The notes: generated by a model from the letters alone, not told the origin. A DNA stretch of 64,000 nt from Novosphingobium sp. PC22D (GCF_002556635.1 NZ_MWMO01000020.1:1-64000), one strand, 5' to 3'. Positions 35,755 through 44,846 are shown, numbered from the stretch's first letter. Numbers and translations: made by a program.

Positions 35755-37560
35755 TCAGCGATCCCATGGCGCCAGCAGCGCTCGCAGATTGAACAGCACC
35801 CGCACGTCGCCGCGCTCGGTCTCGAACGGTGCCTTCGTCAGGGGCGCCGCGACGGTCAGGCTGGCCTGGATGTGATTGCCCCAACGGCCCCGCACCCCGC
35901 CGCCGACCGATTGCACGCTCTCCGGATCGTCGAAGGCGCCGCCGTCGCGGTTGGTCCAGACCCAGGCGGCGTCGAAGAAGGCGAACGGCTGGATGGTGAA
36001 GGCATCGACGCCGCGCGGCACGAGCTTGCCATAGCTCACTTCGAACGAGGCGCCGAGGCCGCTGTCGCCCAGCACGCGCCCCGGATCATAGCCGCGCCCG
36101 ACGGTGTAGTTGCTGACGCTGTACTGCTCGAAGCCGAGCAGCGCGTCGGGCGAATACTGGATGCGCGGCTCGACCGAGAGCGCGATCTCGGGCGTCGGGC
36201 GATACTGCGCCAGCCCCTCGAAACGCACGACGAAAGCCGAAGGATCGGCGAGGACGCGGCTGATCGGCACGTTGGGCGCGATGCAGTCGGTAATCGGCGA
36301 GCAGTCGTCGCTCGCGCCCAGGCCCGAAATCCCCTGCCGCAGTTCGAGCGCGCCGCGCAGCGACCACTTGGGTTCGAGGAACGAATAACCGCCGCGGCCG
36401 ATGATGCTGTCGGCATCCATCGTCTCGCCCTCGATCCGGGCGTAGAACACGCGCAGCTTGTCCTCGGTGATCCGCGTCGATCCGAAGTCGACCGACTGGT
36501 CCACGATATCGAGCCCGCCGCCGACCATCACGCTCGCCTTGCGCGAGCGGAGCAGCGGGTAAGTCAGGCCGATGCCGCCGACGAGCGTCTTGGAGCTGAA
36601 ATTGCCGCCTCCCGCCGATGGCTCGCTCTCACCGTAGAGGATATTGGCGCCAAGGCGCAGGCCGTCGGCGTTGAGCGCCAGGTCGTGCGCCGCCTGGACG
36701 ACGACCTGCTCGTCGAAGTCGAGCGTCGCGAATCCGGCGAGGACGGTGCGGTCGCCCATGCCGATGAGGTCGTTGAACACGAGCTGGGCCGAAAGGTTCT
36801 CGCGTCCCACGGACTTCGAGCCATAGTTGCGGATGCCGACGGCCGCCTGGATCGGCGTGCGTTCGACGAGGACGTCGCCGATCACGTCGCCGCGCGCCCC
36901 GCCCTTGGCGGGACGCAGCGTCAGCCGCACGGCGTAGCCGGGCAGGTCGGAAAGCAGCAGCAAGTGCCGCTCGGCCTGGTCGGCGTTGAAATACTGTTCC
37001 TTGGTGAGCTTGGCGAGGTGGCGCTCGATCAGCTTTGCGCTGGGGCCGACGTCGCCGCGCGCCTGGACCTCGACGAGCCTGGCGATGAGCACGTCGAGCT
37101 GCACCGTGCCCGCCTTCTCGATCCGCTGCGGCGGGATCTGGACGGCGGCGAGGTAGCCCATCTCGCGCAGCATCGTCGCGGCGCGGTCACGCACTTCGCA
37201 CAGTGTCGAGACCGGCACCTCGCGTCCGGCGAATTCCTGCCAGCTCGAGGCGAGCCGTTCGGGCGGAACGACCGCGAGCCCGCTGAACTCGACGCGGTCG
37301 AAGGTGACCATGGTATCGGCGAACGAGGGATCGGCGAGCGGGCAGGGGCCGCGCTCGATCTCACTGTCGACGGTGAGTTGCGGACCGCGCCGCTGCTCGC
37401 GCAAGGCGCCGTCGATGCCGAGTTCCTCGCGCGTCGGCGGGACGCTGGCCTGCTGCGCCTGGGCGGCACTCGCGAACGAAAGCAGCGCGACCGCCGCGAC
37501 GGCGGATGCGCGACCGCATCGGAGGCGGACAAACTTCGAGTGCGCCTTTGCGAAAGCCAA
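35755..37560 (-). CDS. TpsB outer-membrane transporter (ShlB/FhaC/HecB family)
   Basis: 601 aa. A signal peptide (SAVAAVALLSFASAAQAQ) is followed by POTRA domains (about 85-235, with VTFDRVEFSGLAVVPPERL) and a C-terminal barrel holding the VGRGYDPGRVLGD motif of the TpsB/Omp85 lid loop. The final residues RALLAPW fit a barrel end. The start is TTG 37560, with AGGGGGG just upstream and no other start codon nearby before the signal peptide. TpsA begins 2 nt after its stop, so transporter and cargo are made together. It lies downstream of a 165-bp hairpin-rich gap. Confidence 0.9.
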   Translation of the reverse strand: MAFAKAHSKFVRLRCGRASAVAAVALLSFASAAQAQQASVPPTREELGIDGALREQRRGPQLTVDSEIERGPCPLADPSFADTMVTFDRVEFSGLAVVPPERLASSWQEFAGREVPVSTLCEVRDRAATMLREMGYLAAVQIPPQRIEKAGTVQLDVLIARLVEVQARGDVGPSAKLIERHLAKLTKEQYFNADQAERHLLLLSDLPGYAVRLTLRPAKGGARGDVIGDVLVERTPIQAAVGIRNYGSKSVGRENLSAQLVFNDLIGMGDRTVLAGFATLDFDEQVVVQAAHDLALNADGLRLGANILYGESEPSAGGGNFSSKTLVGGIGLTYPLLRSRKASVMVGGGLDIVDQSVDFGSTRITEDKLRVFYARIEGETMDADSIIGRGGYSFLEPKWSLRGALELRQGISGLGASDDCSPITDCIAPNVPISRVLADPSAFVVRFEGLAQYRPTPEIALSVEPRIQYSPDALLGFEQYSVSNYTVGRGYDPGRVLGDSGLGASFEVSYGKLVPRGVDAFTIQPFAFFDAAWVWTNRDGGAFDDPESVQSVGGGVRGRWGNHIQASLTVAAPLTKAPFETERGDVRVLFNLRALLAPWDR

Positions 37561-37624
37561 CGAACCCCCCTTTCGCTGCCGCGCTTGATGACGCGTGACA
37601 GCCCCTTATTACGCCACCCCTGGC

Positions 37625-37646
37625 GCTTCCGTACTCCCACGGAAGC
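37625..37646. promoter_or_regulatory. Hairpin in the TpsB leader
   Basis: Perfect 8-bp stem GCTTCCGT/ACGGAAGC with a 6-nt loop, about 65 nt upstream of the TpsB start. There is no T-tract, so it may be a leader structure rather than a terminator. Confidence 0.35.
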
Positions 37647-37693
37647 AGATATCAGCACCCGAGCTTTCCACCGAAGCGAAGGCAAGGTGCCAG

Positions 37694-37718
37694 CAGAACT
37701 GCCCGCGGGCAAGTTCTG
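37694..37718 (-). terminator. Imperfect hairpin after the small secreted-protein gene
   Basis: CAGAACT/AGTTCTG arms extended by GCCC/GGGC with one bulged base, 8 nt past the stop at 37726. No T-tract follows. It may cause partial termination or stabilise the upstream mRNA end and so set a ratio between the CHAT/cyclase genes and the secretion genes. Confidence 0.35.
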
Positions 37719-37725
37719 TGTATCG

Positions 37726-38433
37726 TCAACTGCTTGGTAATGCCATTGTATCGGTCAGCATTTGCAGTTGTGCCGTGCACTTGTTCGCAATCAGTGCACT
37801 TGCCAATTCCTCCGGCGTCTGCGGCTGTTCGGCGAGAACCACGAAAGTCACGTCGCGGCTCATGCCCTGTCCGCTGATGCGGTAGGTCGATCCGTTCGCG
37901 ATGGCCGCGCCCGCCGGACGCCAGGTTCCGACATAGGCGTTGCTGTTGAACGAGACCGACGAATCACCCGATCCGTCGAGCGCGCTCACCGAATAGGACG
38001 AGGCGTTGGCGCCGTTCGGCCGCCAGATGCTCACCGCCCCTGGATTGACGATGCACATCCGCCCGTTGCCGGTCGCATCGACATTCCAGATGTTGGTGTT
38101 GCGCGCGGTGCTGCCCGAGCCGCGCACCGCTCCGGTCCGGACGCGCGACGGCCGGACCAGCGCGTTGAAGGCCATCGTGCGCGGGGGCATCCCCGATGCG
38201 CCGACCTTTTGCGCGCCCGGACCGCGCAGGACGCGGGTTCCGCTGCCGTCGAGGATGGTGACCGAATCGCCCGCGCGCAGCGTGATCGACGCCGAATCGT
38301 CGAGCTTGGTGCCTGCCGGATACTTGCTGGCCGATGGACCGCTCGAGGCCACCACGATTCCCGCCATCGCCATGTGCGGCAATGCCAGGGTCGTGGCCGC
38401 AAGCAGTACTGCCGCTCCCTTACCCCAGTACAT
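37726..38433 (-). CDS. Small secreted protein of unknown function
   Basis: 235 aa. A signal peptide (MYWGKGAAVLLAATTLAL) ends near AMAG. The mature part begins with a small beta-rich module, ASITLRAGDSVTILDGSGTRVLRG, that resembles LRAGD-x-VTVL repeats seen in FecR-type or secreted regulatory proteins. It has only two later Cys, in RMCIVNPG and NKCTAQ. The start at 38433 is set by AAAGGG 9 nt upstream; ATG 38439 and GTG 38451 are alternatives. It overlaps the end of the cyclase gene by 14 nt. No family was recognised. Its place between the cyclase and TpsB suggests an accessory or sensory role on the outside of the inner membrane. Confidence 0.55.
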   Translation of the reverse strand: MYWGKGAAVLLAATTLALPHMAMAGIVVASSGPSASKYPAGTKLDDSASITLRAGDSVTILDGSGTRVLRGPGAQKVGASGMPPRTMAFNALVRPSRVRTGAVRGSGSTARNTNIWNVDATGNGRMCIVNPGAVSIWRPNGANASSYSVSALDGSGDSSVSFNSNAYVGTWRPAGAAIANGSTYRISGQGMSRDVTFVVLAEQPQTPEELASALIANKCTAQLQMLTDTMALPSS

Positions 38434-40528
38434 ATGCATTGTCCCTTTCACACTCCGAAAGTCTTTTTAGCAGACACAGTAATGCCCTGTCAGCAGGATG
38501 CTTGTCTGTGAGCTTTCGCACTATCGCGATCGATTCTTCCGGATCGGAACTCAAAACCGCCATCGCCCGCGTCAGTTCGGCGCGATCTTCTTCGGGAAAT
38601 TGCGGAGCTGGCTCGAATAGCTCGACCGGGCTGGCGCGCCCGCGCAGCGTCACGCGGCCCATCGGCCGCCACCAGTCGAGCCCCGAACGCTCGGCGAACT
38701 CGCGGCTCGCCATGACCGCCGAGTCGAGCGCCTTGTTGGCCGATTCGAGCCGCGCCGCAGTGTTCATCGCATCGCCGAGCGCGGTGTACTGGATGCGGCG
38801 CTCGCCGCCGAAGTTGCCGACCACCGCTTCGCCGAAATGCATGCCGACGCGGGTCTTGCCCACACGCGGCATGCCCGGCGCCATGCTCTTGCGGAAGTCC
38901 TCGCCCGCCTGCCACATCGCATAGCCGGCGAGCGCGGCCTTGCGGCCGTCGTCGGGCCGTGAGATCGGCGCGCCCCAGAACGCGACCACCGCGTCGCCGA
39001 CGTACTTGTCGATGATCCCGCCATGCTCGAGCACGACCGCGCTCAGCCGATCGAGATAGTCGTTGAGCAGCTTGGCGACCTGCTCGGGCGCGAGCTGATG
39101 CGACAGCTCGGTAAAGCCTTCCAGGTCGCTGAACAGGATGAACAGCTCACGTTTGGCGCCGCTGAGCGCGAGCCGGTCGGGATGGTCGATGATCTCCTGC
39201 GCGATGTCCTCGGGCAGGTACTTGCCGAGCGCGGTCTGCGCGAACTGCCGCTCGACCGCGCTCGATGCGCGCACCAGCGAGGACACCGCGAACAGCCCCA
39301 GCGCCCAGGCGATGATCCAGCCCACCGCGGGCAGGCCGAGCGTGTCGAAGCCCTGCGCCTGCATCGAGAACGGGATGCCGGCGATGAGGCCGAGCTGAAG
39401 CACCAGGAACGGCATCATCCGCGAGATCCGCGTCTCGATGAGGCTGGTGAGCCCCGCCGCGACCACCCACAGGATCGCCGCGAGCCAAAGCTGCCACGGC
39501 GCGAGGTGGGGCAGCGTCGCTCCGTCGAGCATCTGCGAGATCATCGTCGCGTGGACCCGGATTCCGGGCGGCGCCGGCGAGAGATCCTCGATCGGCCGGA
39601 CGCAAGACTCGGTACCGTCCGCGGCCTCCTGCATCTGGCAGTCGGGGAGGAAGGGCGTGAAAGCCGTTTCCACCCGGTCGGTATCGACGATCTCGCCGCC
39701 GATGAGCACGTAGCGGCCGCGCACCTGCTGCGCGATCTGCTGCGACAACTCGGGGATCTCGAGCAGCGCCGGGTCGGCGAAGAGATCGATCTCGAGCGCC
39801 GAATAGATCGGCGCCTCGGTCGCTGGCAATCGATAGCGGATCGCGCCGGAATAGCGATCGAAAGGCTTCCAAGCGGGGTCGCCGGCCTTCTCCAGCATGG
39901 CCTTGCCGAGCAGCAGGGGAAAGCCGGGCAGCCGCTCGGGCCAGCGCCGTGCGACGCCATCCTCGTAGTTGAGCCGGATGCTCGCCGGACCCGCGCGCGT
40001 GCCCTTCAGCGCGTCGAGGAAGGCATCGAGGTAGGCCTGCTGCTCGTAGACGATGTTCTGCGCGTTGCCCTCGAAGGTGGTGTAGCCGATGCTGACCGGG
40101 GTCTTCATCGCGCGCAGCGCCGCGATCAGTTCGGCGTCCTCGGCTTGCGGCTGGTCGAACAGGATGTCGATGCCGATCGCCTTCGCGCCCATCGTGTCGA
40201 GCTGGCGCAAGGCGCGCGCGAGCATCCCGCGATCGAGCGGCGAACGCTTTTCGGCCTTGATCAGGGTCTGTTCGGTATAGGCGACGATCAGGACCCGCTC
40301 GTCCTGCGGCACGTGCTCGGCGGTCTGGAACGCGCGCACGTCGTAAAGCGAGCGCTCGGCGTCGCTGAACGCGGGCAGATACCAGCTATAGCGCGCGATC
40401 AGCAGCGCGAGCAGCAAGACGACGCCGGTGCTCGCCATGCGCAGCGCGCTGGCGGCCCGGACGCTGCGCCAGCCCTTGCGGAGCAGGTCAAGGCTCCCGC
40501 CCCGCGTCGATCCCTCGGCCGGAGCCAT
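38420..40528 (-). CDS. CHASE2-domain class III nucleotide cyclase
   Basis: 702-aa inner-membrane protein. A first transmembrane helix (34-50) leads to a periplasmic CHASE2 sensor (about 55-345, with GAKAIGIDILFDQP). Three more helices follow (about 345-425). The catalytic domain (about 450-640) has FSDLEGFTELS with metal-binding Asp, DKYVGDAVVAFWGAP with the second Asp, and YTALGDAMNTAARLE with the conserved Asn/Arg pair. Products are probably cAMP, although class III cyclases can make other cyclic nucleotides. It starts 4 nt after the CHAT gene. Together with the two-cNBD oxidoreductase and CpdA-like enzyme of the facing operon it could set up a local signal circuit. Confidence 0.85.
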   Translation of the reverse strand: MAPAEGSTRGGSLDLLRKGWRSVRAASALRMASTGVVLLLALLIARYSWYLPAFSDAERSLYDVRAFQTAEHVPQDERVLIVAYTEQTLIKAEKRSPLDRGMLARALRQLDTMGAKAIGIDILFDQPQAEDAELIAALRAMKTPVSIGYTTFEGNAQNIVYEQQAYLDAFLDALKGTRAGPASIRLNYEDGVARRWPERLPGFPLLLGKAMLEKAGDPAWKPFDRYSGAIRYRLPATEAPIYSALEIDLFADPALLEIPELSQQIAQQVRGRYVLIGGEIVDTDRVETAFTPFLPDCQMQEAADGTESCVRPIEDLSPAPPGIRVHATMISQMLDGATLPHLAPWQLWLAAILWVVAAGLTSLIETRISRMMPFLVLQLGLIAGIPFSMQAQGFDTLGLPAVGWIIAWALGLFAVSSLVRASSAVERQFAQTALGKYLPEDIAQEIIDHPDRLALSGAKRELFILFSDLEGFTELSHQLAPEQVAKLLNDYLDRLSAVVLEHGGIIDKYVGDAVVAFWGAPISRPDDGRKAALAGYAMWQAGEDFRKSMAPGMPRVGKTRVGMHFGEAVVGNFGGERRIQYTALGDAMNTAARLESANKALDSAVMASREFAERSGLDWWRPMGRVTLRGRASPVELFEPAPQFPEEDRAELTRAMAVLSSDPEESIAIVRKLTDKHPADRALLCLLKRLSECERDNAYVLG

Positions 40529-40532
40529 CGGA

Positions 40533-43500
40533 TCAGTCGCCGGCGATGGGCTTCGCGGCGTCGCCGATGATCGCGAAACCCGCCCAGTAGAACGGATGCG
40601 AGGTATCCGGATCGTCCATCAGGGCAAGTTCCGCCTGCCGCAGCGCCTCGCCCGTCGAGGCGGTCTTGTCTCGGTAGAAGTTGGTGAAAAGGCGCTCGGT
40701 CGCGTCGTAGTCGTCGGGTGCGGGCCAGTGGCTGGCGACGATCTGGCGGCCGCCCGCGGCGATGAAGGCGCGCACCAGCCCGTCGAGCGACTGCCCGCCG
40801 CCGCCGACGACGCCGGCTTCCTTGGTCGCCTCGAGGCTCGCGCCGCCGGCGGTGTCGCAGGCCGAGAGCACGACAAGGTTGGCGTCGATCTTGAGGTCGA
40901 AGATCTCGGAGAACGAGAGCAGCCCGTCCGACTGCGGGCCGCCGAACGAGGTCAGCAGCGCCGGGCGCACCGGGCAGCCCATGGCCGGCGCTGTCACGAG
41001 ACCGTGCGTCGCGAAATGCAGGATGCGGTAGTCGGCGAGGTCATCGCGCGTCTTCACCGCCGTGTCGGTGAACTCGCTGCCGGTCAGCAGCGTCGCCCCG
41101 CCGCGATCGAGCACGTTCGTCGCCGAGACCAGCTCCCTCGCGGAAATCGGATTGTTCCAGACTTCGGCGGGCCACAGGCATCCGGCGTCGCCGCCGTCGG
41201 TGGTCAGCATGGCGTTGCGCATGCCGCCGGAGATGCCGCTGCCGCCGAGCGGGGCGTTCTGCCCGAGGCCGAGGAACGACTTGCTCGCGGCCGAGACCGG
41301 CGCGTTGCGCGCGTCGCGGAAGCTCGCCGCCGAGATCGCGGTGCTGACCGCGCGGTTGCGGCCGAGCCAGTCTATGCCGGTGAAGTCGTATTCGTCGCCG
41401 CCTCTGGCGACCTTGGCGCGATAGGCCTCGATCCCGACGCTGTCGCCGGTGAGCAGGTTGAGCGGCAATTCGAGCATCGCTCCGTCGGGCTCGAAAACGA
41501 TGTGCTTCACCGACGCGAGATCGCCCGCGACCGGCCCGAGCAGCGCGTCGTAGAGTTCGGCGGATGCTCCGATCTGGAACGGATAGGTGGTCTGCACGCC
41601 GTTGATCACGATCGAGATGCTGTCGCGCATCGTCGTCACCAGCGCGTCGAGCTTGGCCGAATCGATCGGCAGCTTCCACGCGGTCAGGCGCGTGGGCGAG
41701 GCGTAGATCGCGTAGTCCGAGCCAGCAAGCTCGACCATCTTGAGATAGGCCTCGCCGCTGCCCAGCATGCCGCGCAGCTCGTCGAGCGTGATCGTGCCCG
41801 ACGCGACGGCGCGGTACGAGGGATAGGCGGACAGTGCATTGACGGTCTCGCGCTGCTCGGTCGCGAGGCGCTCGACCTTGTCCTGCACCGCGGCCAGTTC
41901 GGGCGTCGCGGCGCCGGCGGATTCGGCCGCCTCGAGCCGCGCGAGCTCGATCCGTGCGCGTTCGAGCTCGCGGCTGATGTCCTGCCCCCGGCGATAGAGC
42001 TGCGCCGCTTCGCCACGGCCCGATTCGAGTTCGCGCGAAAGCTGGATCAGCGTGTCGGCGGCGCCCGGGCGCGGCACGAGCTGGGCGACGTCGAACAATT
42101 CGGAAACCGCCTCGGGCGACGAATCGCCCCGCGCCACCAGCATGTCGAAATAGGGGCGCATCAGGTTCTCGAAGCCGGTGATCTGGCCGCGCGCGGTGGC
42201 GACGTTCTCGACGATGGCGCGGTAGGTGGCGCGTGCCTCCTGCTCCTCGCCGCGACGCGCGAGGAAGCCCGCCATGCGCGCGCGCGCCATGTTGACCGAG
42301 GTGCTGTCGGGATACTGGAACTCGACGAGTTCGAGCGCGCGGCGCAGATAGGCCTCGGCCTCGCCATATTTGCCCTCGGCCTCGTAGGTGATCGCGAGTT
42401 CGGAATAGATCTGCGCGCGCAGCCGCGCGATCGAGGCGACGCGACCGTTGCGCACGCTCACTGCGGTCTGCAACGCGGTCGCGAGGTCGGCGCGCGCGCC
42501 CGCGACGTCGCCGCTCAGCCGCTTGGCGGTGCCGCGCAGTTGCAGCGCCTGGGCGTCGATGATCGTCGCGCGCTCCTGCGGCGAAAGCCGGGTCGGTTGT
42601 CCGAGAATCCCCGAAACCCCGCCTTCCTCGGTGGAGTTGAGCCCGGCGGCGGTGAACGAATCGATGCTGACCGTGTCGCCGTCCACCATCGGCGAGGCCA
42701 TCAGCGGCGGCACTTCGCCGTCGAGAATGCGGATCGCTTCGGCCCGGTCGCCGCGATTGAGCGCATGGATCGCGGTGTAGTTGCGCGTCAGGCGGACCTG
42801 GATCGGATCGGTCACGCCGTCCGCCTCGGCCTCGGCGAAGAGGCGGTCGGCCTGCTCGAAATTGCCGAGGTTCGAAAGTTGCAGCGCGCGATTGATCTTG
42901 GCCTCGTGCAGCCGCACCGCGCGCGATTCGAGCGTGCCGCTGTCGGCCTCGATCAGCGCCGGAGCAGAAGCGAAGGCCTGCGCGGCCTCGGCGAAAGCCC
43001 CCGCGCTGTTGCCGCGATAGCCCTCGCCGACGAGCGTTTCGGCATCGACCACGAGGCTGCGCGACTGGATGATCGAGCGCGATCCGCCCGATCCGATCGC
43101 GGCGATGGCGACTTCGCCCGGAACGATGCTGTCGGTCGCGAGATTGGCGATGGTGAGCCGCAGCGCGCTGTCATAGCCGGCCAGGCCCTCGACGACGTAG
43201 GTCTTGCCGTTCGCGCTCGTAGAATAGCTGCGCCATTCGAGACCCGACTCGCGGCCCGTGCACGAACGGCCCTGAACGGACGCGCCGCCCGCCGTTTCGA
43301 CCGGCCGGGCCGCGTCGCACTCGAGCGCTTCCTCGCGCGCGGGCGCCACCCGCGCCAGCGGGTCGATGCTCGGTTCGAAAGCATAGGCGGTGCCCACGGG
43401 CAGCGAAACGTCGCTGCACAGCACGACCCATTTGCGCTCGAAGATCGACTGGCGCAGGCCGCCCATGCTCACGCTCTGCGCCTCGCAAGTGGTTCCCGAT

Positions 43501-43622
43501 GTGCCGACGACGAAGCTGGACGCGGCCGAGGGCGTATCGCTTGCCGCGCGCGCCGGCACGGCGGAGCCGACGACAAGGGCTGCTGCTACCGGTCCCCAGA
43601 TTGCAAGCCGATTTGCGCTCAC
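40533..43622 (-). CDS. TPR-CHAT caspase-like peptidase, exported
   Basis: 1029 aa from GTG 43622, which follows GGGGGA. A signal peptide (LAIWGPVAAALVVGSAVPARA) targets it to the periplasm. A helical, TPR-like region covers about 150-620. The C-terminal CHAT domain (about 730-1025) keeps the caspase-type dyad: His in LHFATHGLV near residue 871 and Cys in VVLSACDTAGG near 921. CHAT proteins are cysteine peptidases related to caspases and separase. Here it is the first gene of the operon that also makes a cyclase and a secreted TpsA protein. The exported location suggests it may process a periplasmic or secreted partner; TpsA is an obvious but untested candidate. Confidence 0.8.
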   Translation of the reverse strand: MSANRLAIWGPVAAALVVGSAVPARAASDTPSAASSFVVGTSGTTCEAQSVSMGGLRQSIFERKWVVLCSDVSLPVGTAYAFEPSIDPLARVAPAREEALECDAARPVETAGGASVQGRSCTGRESGLEWRSYSTSANGKTYVVEGLAGYDSALRLTIANLATDSIVPGEVAIAAIGSGGSRSIIQSRSLVVDAETLVGEGYRGNSAGAFAEAAQAFASAPALIEADSGTLESRAVRLHEAKINRALQLSNLGNFEQADRLFAEAEADGVTDPIQVRLTRNYTAIHALNRGDRAEAIRILDGEVPPLMASPMVDGDTVSIDSFTAAGLNSTEEGGVSGILGQPTRLSPQERATIIDAQALQLRGTAKRLSGDVAGARADLATALQTAVSVRNGRVASIARLRAQIYSELAITYEAEGKYGEAEAYLRRALELVEFQYPDSTSVNMARARMAGFLARRGEEQEARATYRAIVENVATARGQITGFENLMRPYFDMLVARGDSSPEAVSELFDVAQLVPRPGAADTLIQLSRELESGRGEAAQLYRRGQDISRELERARIELARLEAAESAGAATPELAAVQDKVERLATEQRETVNALSAYPSYRAVASGTITLDELRGMLGSGEAYLKMVELAGSDYAIYASPTRLTAWKLPIDSAKLDALVTTMRDSISIVINGVQTTYPFQIGASAELYDALLGPVAGDLASVKHIVFEPDGAMLELPLNLLTGDSVGIEAYRAKVARGGDEYDFTGIDWLGRNRAVSTAISAASFRDARNAPVSAASKSFLGLGQNAPLGGSGISGGMRNAMLTTDGGDAGCLWPAEVWNNPISARELVSATNVLDRGGATLLTGSEFTDTAVKTRDDLADYRILHFATHGLVTAPAMGCPVRPALLTSFGGPQSDGLLSFSEIFDLKIDANLVVLSACDTAGGASLEATKEAGVVGGGGQSLDGLVRAFIAAGGRQIVASHWPAPDDYDATERLFTNFYRDKTASTGEALRQAELALMDDPDTSHPFYWAGFAIIGDAAKPIAGD

Positions 43623-43961
43623 GTGAATTCCCCCAAGCTGGAATGCGAACGGCCGGATTCGGCTCCGGCCATTCGCCCGCGACGCCGAACCTCGGCGATT
43701 CCCTTCCCCCCGCTGCGAGCAGTTAACCCCACGAGGGCGCAAGGTACAAGTACTTGGCGAAACGAATATATGATGGTCGCGCGATTAACCGCCGCGAGGA
43801 CTTGGCCGCACACGGGTTCGACTGCACCGCATCGAAGCGGGCGCGCGGGTTGTCTCGCGCGGTTTCGCGCCGCCGCTATCGTTTGATAGGCTTCGCCGCG
43901 CGCATTGTCTTTGTCCGGATCGGATCGGGTTTCCGTCGGAGGGTCTCACCCGGCTCCGCGG
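43623..43961. other. Leader and promoter region of the CHAT operon
   Basis: 339 bp between CHAT and galU, both leftward. It holds a hairpin GGCCGG/CCGGCC (43651-43670) in the presumed 5' leader, a palindrome at 43747-43756 and a TATATT-like -10 on the minus strand. No gene with convincing start, length and codon use is seen. The galU terminator would also fall here, but no T-tract hairpin was found. Confidence 0.4.
43747..43770 (-). promoter_or_regulatory. Candidate promoter and operator of the CHAT operon
   Basis: Reverse-strand TATATT (43765-43770) could be a -10 box, followed 8 nt downstream by the perfect 10-bp palindrome CAAGTACTTG (43747-43756), which would sit over the start of transcription. 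No good -35 box is seen at 16-18 nt. This is a suggestion from base pattern alone. Confidence 0.3.
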
Positions 43962-44846
43962 TCAAGCGCCCAGCAACTGCGTCGCGATCTCGCGGACGTC
44001 CGCGCCCATGTCCTCGCGTTCGAGCGCCAGCGCGAGCGTGGCCTCGACGAAGCCGATCTTCGATCCGCAGTCGAACCGCCGTCCGGCGAAGGTCACGGCG
44101 TGGAACGGCTGCGTGCCGATCATCCTGGCCATCGCGTCGGTGAGCTGGATCTCGCCGCCCGCGCCCTTCCCTTGCGTTTCGAGCGTGCGCATGACCTCGG
44201 GCTGGAGGATGTAGCGGCCCGAAATGATGAGGTTGGAGGGGGCATCCTCGACCTTGGGCTTTTCGACCAGGCCGGTGACTTCGGTCAGGCTGCCCGAGGC
44301 CGCGCCCGGTGAGATGACGCCGTAACTGGAGACCTCGTCCCTGGGCACTTCGAGCACCGAGATCAGGTTGCCGCCCACTTCGTTGTAGGCCTCGACCATC
44401 TGCGCCATGCAGCCCGGGCTGCCGTGCATCAGCTCGTCGGGCAGGAAGATCGCGAACGGCTCGTCGCCGACGACCGCGCGGGCGCACCAGATCGCGTGGC
44501 CGAGCCCCATCGGCACCTGCTGGCGGACGGTGACGAGGTTGCCGGGCAGGATGCGGGTCGGGTCGAGCGGCGAGAGCGGCTTGCCGCGCTCGTTCATCGT
44601 CGCTTCGAGTTCGAAAGCGGTGTCGAAGTGCTCGACGATCGCGGTCTTGCCGCGTCCGGTCACGAAGATGAATTCCTCGATGCCGGCTTCGCGGGCTTCG
44701 TCGACCGCGTACTGGATGAGCGGGCGGTCGACGATCGGCAGCAGCTCCTTGGGGATGGCCTTGGTCGCGGGCAGAAAGCGCGTGCCGAGGCCCGCGACGG
44801 GGAATACGGCCTTGCGGACGGGCTTGTTGTACTGGGCTGCTGGCAT
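43962..44846 (-). CDS. galU: UTP-glucose-1-phosphate uridylyltransferase
   Basis: Makes UDP-glucose for exopolysaccharide and LPS. The 294-aa length matches GalU. The nucleotide-binding N-terminus AVFPVAGLGTRFLPATKAIP, the Lys-containing IPKELLPIVDRPLIQYAVDE and the FDCGSKIGF box near the end are all present. ATG 44846 follows AGGAGG by 12 nt. Its start is divergent from murA over a 129-bp gap. It ends next to the CHAT operon leader and is probably transcribed alone. UDP-glucose could feed the glycan started by the sugar transferase at 55969. Confidence 0.95.
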   Translation of the reverse strand: MPAAQYNKPVRKAVFPVAGLGTRFLPATKAIPKELLPIVDRPLIQYAVDEAREAGIEEFIFVTGRGKTAIVEHFDTAFELEATMNERGKPLSPLDPTRILPGNLVTVRQQVPMGLGHAIWCARAVVGDEPFAIFLPDELMHGSPGCMAQMVEAYNEVGGNLISVLEVPRDEVSSYGVISPGAASGSLTEVTGLVEKPKVEDAPSNLIISGRYILQPEVMRTLETQGKGAGGEIQLTDAMARMIGTQPFHAVTFAGRRFDCGSKIGFVEATLALALEREDMGADVREIATQLLGA

